Assembly: GCF_001721685.1 (NCBI RefSeq)
Contig: NZ_CP012502.1
Coordinates: 2,232,001-2,296,000 of the forward strand
Length of the DNA stretch: 64,000 nucleotides
Direction: 5' to 3'
DNA from: Salisediminibacterium beveridgei
Lineage (GTDB): Bacteria; Bacillota; Bacilli; Bacillales; Salisediminibacteriaceae
The translations under genes were made by a program, and so were the position numbers. The notes below the pieces were generated by a model, which was not told the origin of the DNA, did not search any database, and was given only the letters and a program-made list of their open reading frames with translations. Shown in pieces: positions 58,284-64,000 of the stretch; position 1 is the first letter of the stretch, and every line of letters begins with the position of its first letter.

Positions 58284-59342
58284 GTGAGCAATCAACCCAT
58301 CTTACAAGTAAAAGGCATCGATAAATCCTTTGCTGATGTAGAGGTATTAAAGAACATCTCCATTGATATTGAAAAAGGAGAGCTCGTCACCTTTATTGGT
58401 CCGAGTGGCAGTGGGAAAACCACTTTGCTGCGTGTCCTTGGCGGGTTTCATCCGCAAACAGCCGGAGAAATTGTCATTAATGGGGAATCTGTCGACCATC
58501 TGCCTCCGGAAAAACGCATGACCGGTATGGTCTTTCAAAACTATGCCCTGTTTCCGCATATGACGGTATACAAAAATGTTGAATACGGACTGAAGTTGCT
58601 GAAAAAATCCACAAAAGAAAAACAGGCACTGATTCAAGAAGCGCTCGCTCAGGTACAACTCGAAGGGTATGAAGACCGAAAACCAAGCGAACTGAGCGGT
58701 GGTCAACAGCAACGGGTTGCCATTGCCCGCTGCCTTGTATTAAAGCCCAAGGTTTTGCTATTGGATGAACCCCTCTCCAATCTCGACGCTAACCTGCGCA
58801 TGACAATGAGAGATGAAATCCGCAGGTTGAAAGAAGAATTGAATCTCACCATTGTCTTTGTGACCCACGATCAAGAAGAAGCACTCAGTATTTCAGACCG
58901 TGTCCTCGTCCTGAAAGATGGCATCGTACAACAATTGGCCAGTCCAACCGAGGTGTATCAGTATCCTGCCAATGAATTCGTAGCCAATTTTGTCGGTCAC
59001 GCCAATATGATCAAAGGCGCCTTTACAGAAGAAGGCAACGAAAATGTCTTTCGCTCCACAGAAGAAGAATCAATTCATTTCCATGTGGAACGCACCGATG
59101 AATCCATCAAAAAGGGACTTGCCATCCTCCGACCGGAAATGGCAAGCATCGACCAGGACGCCGCTGTAAAAGGAAAGCTGACCAATGCGGTATACCACGG
59201 CAGCTACATTCGTTATATAATTGAAATCGGTAATCAGGAGTTCATCATTGACGATTATAATCCGTTCAAAAAAGAAATTCTGAAACGCGGACAAACCGTC
59301 GGCATTTCGTTCCCACGGGATATGCATGTCATCCCTTCTTAA
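58284..59342 (+). CDS. ABC transporter ATPase, FbpC/PotA type
   Basis: This 352-residue ATPase has Walker A GPSGSGKTT, Q-loop GMVFQNYALFPHMTV, signature LSGGQQQR, Walker B VLLLDEPLSNLDANL and His switch FVTHDQEEA. A C-terminal TOBE-like domain of about 110 residues follows (LRPEMASID ... VYHGSYIRYIIEIG). It powers the fused permease encoded just upstream. The start is a GTG at 58284 with GGAGG 7 bases upstream. Confidence 0.92.
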   Translation: MSNQPILQVKGIDKSFADVEVLKNISIDIEKGELVTFIGPSGSGKTTLLRVLGGFHPQTAGEIVINGESVDHLPPEKRMTGMVFQNYALFPHMTVYKNVEYGLKLLKKSTKEKQALIQEALAQVQLEGYEDRKPSELSGGQQQRVAIARCLVLKPKVLLLDEPLSNLDANLRMTMRDEIRRLKEELNLTIVFVTHDQEEALSISDRVLVLKDGIVQQLASPTEVYQYPANEFVANFVGHANMIKGAFTEEGNENVFRSTEEESIHFHVERTDESIKKGLAILRPEMASIDQDAAVKGKLTNAVYHGSYIRYIIEIGNQEFIIDDYNPFKKEILKRGQTVGISFPRDMHVIPS

Positions 59343-59357
59343 TATAAAAACTATTCG

Positions 59358-59394
59358 AGAAAAAGCCGGATCGCTGACCCGATCCGGCTTTTTC
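59358..59394. terminator. Bidirectional terminator between the ABC operon and AlkD
   Basis: Arms GAAAAAGCCGGATCG and its complement near 59380-59394, with T-rich end on plus. Confidence 0.8.
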
Positions 59395-59421
59395 TCTGTC
59401 CTGTGCCTCACATCATATAAA

Positions 59422-60081
59422 TCATCTAAGATGCTTCAACGCTTCCCGTTTACTCAGCTTCTGAAGCGGTGTTTCATCCACAAACTTCAACACGGCTTCA
59501 GGATTTGTTTTCCCGTATTCCCTCAGCGCCCAGCCGATAGCCTTAGCGATGAAGAATTCAGAGTCCCCGCTATGCATCCGGCAATAGGTAAATAAGCGCT
59601 CTTCATCGGTTTGATCTTTATAGGATAACTGATGAATGATCGCTGTTCGCCGTACCCAGAGGTTCTCATCACGAATCCACGCGTCCATTGTCGTCACCTG
59701 ATTTGGTGCATTCAATATCATTTGGCCCACCGGACCACTTGCCAGATTGTCGATACTGTCCCACCATGATTTCTTCATGATGATGCTCTTCATGTCCTCA
59801 AATTCCCCCGGCATAAGAAACCTGGCCGATTTTTTCAAGTAATCAATCCCCACGTACTGATACTCACGCTCTGGCCTTTCCCACAGTTCATGAATCAGCC
59901 CCCAATCAACGGGTTTTCTGCCGGCTTCCCATGCCTTTAAAAAGGGCGTACTGATCACACGTCTCTCGGGGGAACGAATCCCTAAAAAATCAAAGTGATG
60001 TTTCATATAGGCCGCCATGATCGAAGCTTTCTCAGGGTCTGCGGCTTTTTGAAATGCATCGGTCAAATCGTGGATGTTCAT
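59422..60081 (-). CDS. AlkD-type DNA alkylation repair glycosylase
   Basis: This protein of about 219 residues has the all-helical HEAT-like fold of AlkD. Key segments are YMKHHFDFLGIRSPERR, ELWERPEREYQYVGIDYL, SWWDSIDNLASGPVG and ENLWVRRTAIIHQLSY. AlkD excises positively charged alkylated bases (3-methyladenine, 7-methylguanine). The catalytic Trp-Asp pair (WWDSID) and Arg (VRR) are visible. Either of two ATGs (60084/60081) can start it; GGTGG is upstream. Together with Ogt elsewhere in the window it forms part of alkylation repair. Confidence 0.93.
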   Translation of the reverse strand: MNIHDLTDAFQKAADPEKASIMAAYMKHHFDFLGIRSPERRVISTPFLKAWEAGRKPVDWGLIHELWERPEREYQYVGIDYLKKSARFLMPGEFEDMKSIIMKKSWWDSIDNLASGPVGQMILNAPNQVTTMDAWIRDENLWVRRTAIIHQLSYKDQTDEERLFTYCRMHSGDSEFFIAKAIGWALREYGKTNPEAVLKFVDETPLQKLSKREALKHLR

Positions 60082-60200
60082 CATTTTCCACCCCATAATA
60101 GTCTGACATTTATGCTGATTATACTACAGACATGATGAGACGTCATGCCACTTTTACATGCTTCGCTTTCGAGGAGACCGGGGTCACTGACCTGAAAAAT

Positions 60201-60247
60201 AGCACCTGATCCCGATCGGTTCAACTCATACCATCAGGTCAGGTGCT
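60201..60247 (-). terminator. Terminator of the thioredoxin-like fragment
   Basis: AGCACCTGA / TCAGGTGCT arms followed by ATTTTT on the minus strand. Confidence 0.7.
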
Positions 60248-60255
60248 ACTTAAAA

Positions 60256-60618
60256 TCAGTCTGTACCGGGGATTTTGCACCCATCAGGGCCACAATCCGC
60301 CAGTTCATCGGCTCGTTCTATTTCCAACTGTTGCTGTTGCCAAGTCAGATCGATCGTGGGGGTGAATTTCTCCGGATGTCGGATATACCACCGCTGTTTT
60401 CGAATCAGATAGTTATCAGGATCATACCGAAAGGCATCATCCAATTCACTAAGCGCACTTTCCTTTTGATTCTGTTTCAAATACTCCAACGCGAGTTTGA
60501 ATTTTGTCATCGCAAGTTTTGCCTCGAGCGGCGTTTCTCCACCCTTGGGCTCGTGATAGACGTCATCCAAACTGATTTTTTCCTCTTTTTCAGCGATCAG
60601 ATCTTGCACCGCCTGCAC
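60256..60618 (-). pseudogene. 5'-truncated gene: C-terminal part of a thioredoxin/redoxin-like protein
   Basis: The frame reads DLIAEKEEKISLDDVYHE, then a TPR-like LAMTKFKLALEYLKQNQKES..LDDAFRYDP, then IRKQRWYIRHPEKF and a Cys-rich end CGPDGC. The C-terminal HPEKF...W segment resembles the tail of thioredoxin-like proteins whose N-terminal redoxin domain is missing here. The frame stays open upstream to about 60700 (RLEAIRNHFRYEGF...) but has no ATG and no ribosome binding site, and it ends against the LysR promoter. It is therefore probably a decayed gene, though a GTG start at 60618 cannot be excluded. Confidence 0.55.
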
Positions 60619-60724
60619 ATGTGTTTCATTGGTGACCTGAAAGCCTTCATAACGAAAGTGATTGCGGATGGCTTCTAACCTTGTGCTACAATGAAACTGT
60701 CATGACCAACATGGAGGTGTTCGA

Positions 60725-61645
60725 ATGACCTTACAGCAATTACGCTATGTGATCGAAGTGGCCAAGCACCGCTCGATCAGTAAAGCTGCCCAAAAGCTTT
60801 TTATCAGCCAGCCGAGTCTCTCCAATGCCATGAAAGAACTGGAGACGGAACTGGGTGTGACGATATTTTCCCGGACAAACAAAGGCATCGTGATTACGCC
60901 TGAGGGTTCGGAGTTTTTAGGCTACGCGAGACAGGTGATTGAACAGACGGATCTCCTCGAGAACCGTTTCAACAATGCGGCCCAGTCTCCCCAGCAGCAC
61001 TTCTCCGTCTCGGCGCAGCACTATGCCTTCGCCGTCAGTGCCTTTGTGAAACTCCTGAAGGATTATAACCAGGACGAGTATGAATTCACACTCCGGGAAA
61101 CGAGAACGTACGAGATTATCGACGACGTGAAAAACCTCCGCAGCGAAATCGGCATTCTGTATATGAACGACTTTAACCGTCAGGTGATCAGTAAGTTTTT
61201 GCGGGAAGGAAACCTGGTCTTTCACGATCTGTTTGAAGCCAGCCCGCACGTCTTTATCAGTTCCACGAACCCGTTGGCGAAGCAAGAATCAGTTACCTTG
61301 GAGGATCTCCTCCCTTACCCGTATCTCTCTTTTGAACAAGGGGATTATAATTCCTTTTATTTCTCCGAAGAGATTCTCAGCACGGTTTCAAGACCGAAGA
61401 ACATCCGTGTCAGTGACCGGGCGACACTGTTTAACCTGTTGATCGGCTTGAACGGCTACACGATTTCCACCGGTGTCATCAGCTATGACCTGAACGACGA
61501 TGACATTGTCGCCGTGCCTCTTCAAGTGGATGAGCGCATATCTGTCGGCTACATTACCCATAAGCACGTCACCATGAGCCCCCTGGCTACGATCTATATC
61601 GACCATTTGAAGGAAACCATCGCTGAGGAACTGACCTTGCTATAG
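60725..61645 (+). CDS. LysR-family transcriptional regulator
   Basis: This 306-residue LTTR has the N-terminal helix-turn-helix LRYVIEVAKHRSISKAAQKLFISQPSLSNAMKELETELG and a periplasmic-binding-like effector domain. It lies 96 bases upstream of a betaine-homocysteine methyltransferase-like gene on the same strand. A palindrome with ATA-N9-TAT spacing (61642-61656) lies at its end, before that gene. It probably regulates the methyltransferase gene, perhaps in response to a sulfur or methyl metabolite. TGGAGGTG lies upstream of the ATG. Confidence 0.92.
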   Translation: MTLQQLRYVIEVAKHRSISKAAQKLFISQPSLSNAMKELETELGVTIFSRTNKGIVITPEGSEFLGYARQVIEQTDLLENRFNNAAQSPQQHFSVSAQHYAFAVSAFVKLLKDYNQDEYEFTLRETRTYEIIDDVKNLRSEIGILYMNDFNRQVISKFLREGNLVFHDLFEASPHVFISSTNPLAKQESVTLEDLLPYPYLSFEQGDYNSFYFSEEILSTVSRPKNIRVSDRATLFNLLIGLNGYTISTGVISYDLNDDDIVAVPLQVDERISVGYITHKHVTMSPLATIYIDHLKETIAEELTLL

Positions 61646-61656
61646 CCGCAGGCTAT
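61642..61656 (+). promoter_or_regulatory. LTTR-type palindrome
   Basis: ATAGCC-GCA-GGCTAT is a perfect palindrome overlapping the lysR stop codon, 86 bases upstream of the methyltransferase start. The ATA-N9-TAT format is typical of LysR-family binding sites. Confidence 0.5.
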
Positions 61657-61741
61657 GACCAACGATCAGTTTTAAGTGTTATGCTATACGGCCGTCCTGA
61701 TGCTACACTGACAACACAATCCAGAAAGAGGTGATCGTCAG

Positions 61742-62800
61742 ATGGCCAATACAAAAAGAAGTCTCGAAGAACGATTAAACGAAGGCACCGTCATTGTCGG
61801 TGAAGGGTATTTGTTTGAAATGGAACGAAGAGGCTATTTGCAGGCAGGCTCTTTCGTACCGGAAGTCGCTTTGGAGCACCCTGATGTCTTAAAACAAGTT
61901 TACCGGGACTATATGAACTGCGGATCGGATGTCGTCCTGGCATTTACCTATAATGCCCACCGCGAAAAGATGCGGATCATTGGGAAAGAAGAGTTACTCG
62001 AACCGCTGAACCGAAATGCCATCCGGCTCGCCAAGGAAGTTGCCAAAGAGCATCCGACGGAAGAAGCCCTGGTCGCCGGAAACATCTCAAACACGAACAT
62101 TTTCGACCCGGAAGATCCCGCATCGAAAGACCAGGTCAGGGCGATGTTCGCCGAGATGATCCAATGGTCCAAAGAAGAAGGGGTGGATTTCATCAATGGC
62201 GAAACCTTCTACTACCATGAAGAGGCCGTCATTGCCCTGGAGGAAATTCAGAAGCAGGACTTACCGGCCGTCATTACATTGGGGCTCATGGCGGAGAACA
62301 AAATGCGTGAGGGCATGTCTGTCGAAGAATCGTGCAGGATCCTCTCGGAAAAAGGGGCGCTCGTTGTCGGCATGAACTGTTTTAGAGGACCGGATACGAT
62401 GCAGCCATACCTGAAGAAAATCAGAGAAGCAGTGGACGGGTTTGTCGGAGGTTTGCCGATTCCGTACCGGACAACAGAAGAGCACCCGACGTTCTTCAAC
62501 TTACCCGACGGCGGCTGCAGCTGTTCATTGCCAACGGAAACGACGTTTCCCACATCCCTCGACCCGCTTTACCATAACCGCTATGAGCTGGCCGCGTGGG
62601 CAAAGGAAGCACAGGAGCTGGGTGTGAACTACATCGGCCTCTGCTGCGGCGCATCACCGGCGATGATCCGGGCGATCGCGGAAGCAACCGGCAACACAAC
62701 CATCAATTCCAAGTACTCGCCAAACATGGAAAAACACTTTTTGTTTGGAAAAGATGAATCACTCAAGACCCACAATCAGGATTACCGGACAAAAGCATAG
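61742..62800 (+). CDS. Homocysteine S-methyltransferase family, BHMT-like
   Basis: This 352-residue TIM-barrel enzyme has the zinc-binding set expected of betaine-homocysteine methyltransferases: Cys in VGMNCFRG and the Cys-Cys pair in IGLCCGASPAMIRAIAEATG. Other features are LAFTYNAHREKMR and GNISNTNIF. It would transfer a methyl group (from betaine, S-methylmethionine or dimethylsulfonio compounds) to homocysteine, giving methionine. It is regulated in all likelihood by the LysR protein upstream. AGAGGTGA lies 7 bases before the ATG. The donor is unproven. Confidence 0.88.
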   Translation: MANTKRSLEERLNEGTVIVGEGYLFEMERRGYLQAGSFVPEVALEHPDVLKQVYRDYMNCGSDVVLAFTYNAHREKMRIIGKEELLEPLNRNAIRLAKEVAKEHPTEEALVAGNISNTNIFDPEDPASKDQVRAMFAEMIQWSKEEGVDFINGETFYYHEEAVIALEEIQKQDLPAVITLGLMAENKMREGMSVEESCRILSEKGALVVGMNCFRGPDTMQPYLKKIREAVDGFVGGLPIPYRTTEEHPTFFNLPDGGCSCSLPTETTFPTSLDPLYHNRYELAAWAKEAQELGVNYIGLCCGASPAMIRAIAEATGNTTINSKYSPNMEKHFLFGKDESLKTHNQDYRTKA

Positions 62801-62811
62801 AGAATACACTT

Positions 62812-62850
62812 TGACCCCCGTCGCATAATGCCAAATTGCGACGGGGGTCA
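62812..62850. terminator. Strong hairpin between methyltransferase and HicB fragment
   Basis: 14-bp arms TGACCCCCGTCGCA / TGCGACGGGGGTCA. No good T-run follows on plus, so it may be rho-independent only weakly. Confidence 0.5.
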
Positions 62851-62864
62851 GTTATTGATGTTGA

Positions 62865-63113
62865 TTATTCTTCTACTTCTTTTAACTCAATGCGAGCTTC
62901 TTTAACTAGATGCTTAGCCGCCCAAGCGTTTAGACTTTCACCCGAATACGCAGCAGCAACCGTAATCAGTTTATGCTCCTCTAGCGACAATCTCAGAACA
63001 AACTTACCGGAATATGGCTTCTCGGGTTTTACACCTTCGGCTTCGCAAAATGCAAGATAATCATCAATGGAATCCTCGAATGCTTTTTTTAGTTCAGCCA
63101 CATTATTCACCAT
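62865..63113 (-). pseudogene. Truncated HicB-family antitoxin
   Basis: The 82-residue frame reads ELKKAFEDSIDDYLAFCEAEGVKPEKPYSGKF, then LSLEEHKLITVAAAYSGESLNAWAAKHLV, which is the C-terminal half of HicB (linker plus DNA-binding ribbon-helix). The N-terminal partner-binding beta domain is missing, and no HicA toxin gene is adjacent. It is probably a decaying toxin-antitoxin remnant, though a short DNA-binding protein could still be made. No clear ribosome binding site is visible before the ATG at 63113. Confidence 0.65.
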
Positions 63114-63146
63114 AACCGCAAACGTCTTGACGCATCTCCATACATC

Positions 63147-63665
63147 CTAAACGGGTGGAATTAAAAATATGGGGACTAAAATTAAACCTAAAGTCCAAAG
63201 ATATGCTAAATGAGCCGTCTTTTCATCCCGCTCTTCATGATCACGGTTTTTAGAAACCACTGAAAAGACAAAAACAAATACCAGAAATATAAAATAACTC
63301 ATCAGTCCATATATCAAATAGCCCCAGTCCTGCGTCCAATGAAACAAGGGACCGGTTGCAAAAGCGATCATAAAAATAATAAGTGATACTGCACCGACAC
63401 CAAAAACAATGAATGGCATCTTCCGCCAAACGTCATGAACGAACAGGTTGTTTTCTTTTTTCGTTTCAAACAGAAAAATCAAATAAAAACAGCCGACGAC
63501 TATACCAACAAATAGAATGAGTGGTATACCGCTGTTTACTTGCCCGGAGGCTTGCGCTGATGCCCCTGGATTCATCGTTCCTCTTATAAGTTCAGCCAGA
63601 ATAAATATACCTATGAGTGCTGCCACCGTCAGACCTTGATAGAAATGCCATTTTGAAAGTACCAT
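63147..63665 (-). CDS. Four-helix membrane protein, unknown
   Basis: This 172-residue protein has hydrophobic helices at about 8-28, 46-66, 82-106 and 115-140, plus a fifth at the end (LWTLGLILVPIFLIPPV). The connecting loops are charged. I do not recognise a family. GAGAGGG lies before its ATG. The gene is monocistronic, next to the HicB fragment. Confidence 0.7.
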   Translation of the reverse strand: MVLSKWHFYQGLTVAALIGIFILAELIRGTMNPGASAQASGQVNSGIPLILFVGIVVGCFYLIFLFETKKENNLFVHDVWRKMPFIVFGVGAVSLIIFMIAFATGPLFHWTQDWGYLIYGLMSYFIFLVFVFVFSVVSKNRDHEERDEKTAHLAYLWTLGLILVPIFLIPPV

Positions 63666-63712
63666 GATAACCCTCTCTTTCCAATAAATACACTATAACA
63701 CAAAGAGGTGTC

Positions 63713-63778
63713 ATGGTGTCTCAGGAGCAATACGAATCATTGATTAAAGAAATTGAAGACATCCCAAAACACAGATAA
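63713..63778 (+). CDS. Possible 21-residue peptide
   Basis: A short frame (MVSQEQYESLIKEIEDIPKHR) has AGAGGTG close to its ATG. It may be the beginning of a deleted gene, or not be expressed. Divergent from the membrane protein gene. Evidence is weak. Confidence 0.25.
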   Translation: MVSQEQYESLIKEIEDIPKHR

Positions 63779-63914
63779 CCGAATGAGAAGCTGAATAGCG
63801 ATCACTGACTGAAACAGTTCCACATACTCAGACCCGGAAGTCCGAGGTACGAAATCAGAGGAACCTCCTGTCATCGGCGACGAAGACGGGTGGTCATAAA
63901 ACAGCTCATGAGAG

Positions 63915-63943
63915 AAAAAACTCCGCTCACGGCGGAGTTTTTT
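63915..63943. terminator. Terminator before the window end
   Basis: AAAAAACTCCGC / GCGGAGTTTTTT arms close the minus-strand gene running off the right edge. Confidence 0.8.
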
Positions 63944-63959
63944 CAGGTATTCACCTGAC

Positions 63960-64000
63960 CTATTTCGTATTCGTAAATCCTCCGTCAATCCGGATCACAT
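63960..64000 (-). CDS. C-terminus of an SDR-family oxidoreductase, partial
   Basis: The last 12-13 codons before a TAG stop (63962-63960) read VIRIDGGFTNTK. The IRIDGGFT ending is typical of short-chain dehydrogenases such as FabG/FabI-like reductases. Almost all of the gene lies outside the window, so only the family is suggested. Confidence 0.5.
   Translation of the reverse strand, partial: VIRIDGGFTNTK

Noticed and set aside
61646..61741. SAM or T-box leader before the methyltransferase gene
   Set aside because: The gap is only about 95 bases and lacks the conserved sequences of either class.
63737..63988. Minus-strand open frame near the right edge
   Set aside because: It overlaps a terminator and the SDR end, and its composition is not protein-like.
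1..64000. CRISPR arrays, rRNA and tRNA genes, transposases
   Set aside because: Looked for throughout; no regularly spaced repeats, no rRNA sequence, no cloverleaf and no transposase-like frame was seen.

Overview
The window looks like chromosome of a low-GC Gram-positive, endospore-former-type bacterium (Bacillaceae). The evidence is strong GGAGG-type ribosome binding sites, Cys-lipobox lipoproteins, class A PBPs, SipS-type signal peptidase, DAK2-DegV and VanW proteins, and the TPP riboswitch layout. Exported proteins are very acidic (Asp/Glu/Asn-rich), which suits a halophile or haloalkaliphile. A membrane-anchored molybdopterin reductase resembling respiratory arsenate reductase, beside a light-driven ion-pump rhodopsin, recalls soda-lake bacilli such as the Salisediminibacterium group. 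That placement is inference only.

Layout: 1-3.3 kb, nucleoside ABC importer (nup, cut by the window edge). 3.5-6.3 kb, EutH-like permease, SfsA and DUF1028 operon. 6.4-17 kb, housekeeping genes (signal peptidase, class A PBP, TrmL, Ogt, QueG, YebC, methyltransferase, hydrolase). 17-19.3 kb, a compact GbsR-like regulator / cysteine hydrolase / glycine-betaine-type binding protein operon. 20.4-23.1 kb, tandem-rhodanese lipoprotein and an ArsR / ArsP-type permease / mini-thioredoxin operon. 23.2-26.8 kb, two divergent chemoreceptors. 27-28.7 kb, a transglycosylase, a highly structured non-coding element and a secreted protein. 28.7-31.5 kb, thiXYZ operon under a TPP riboswitch. 31.8-35.8 kb, VKOR-like protein with two CsoR/CstR-type operators, relic of an alarmone synthetase, Ltp-type lipoprotein, GDPD lipoprotein and an intact alarmone synthetase. 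37.4-39.5 kb, a two-gene operon of unknown function.

39.6-48.7 kb is the most notable region. An arrA-B-D-C-like molybdopterin respiratory reductase operon lies divergent from a binding-protein lipoprotein / histidine kinase / response regulator module, so the reductase is probably induced by its electron acceptor. The kinase carries a cysteine cluster in its cytoplasmic sensor region. 48.8-54.5 kb holds VanW, a DAK2-DegV fusion, a DUF1295 enzyme, a rhodopsin with the rare Asp-Thr-Lys motif of Exiguobacterium rhodopsin, and an FNT channel. 54.8-59.3 kb is a HAD phosphatase plus ABC importer operon. 59.4-64 kb has AlkD, a truncated thioredoxin-like gene, a LysR regulator beside a betaine-homocysteine methyltransferase-like gene, a truncated HicB, and the end of an SDR gene.

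Two themes run through it. One is energy and redox: rhodopsin, Arr-like respiration, VKOR and rhodanese proteins, and ArsR/ArsP. The other is osmolytes and methyl groups: OpuAC-like binding protein, GbsR-like regulator and BHMT-like enzyme. The promoter regions of the rhodopsin and the GbsR-like operon share an identical 12-base palindromic motif. I saw no rRNA, tRNA, CRISPR, transposase or prophage structural genes.
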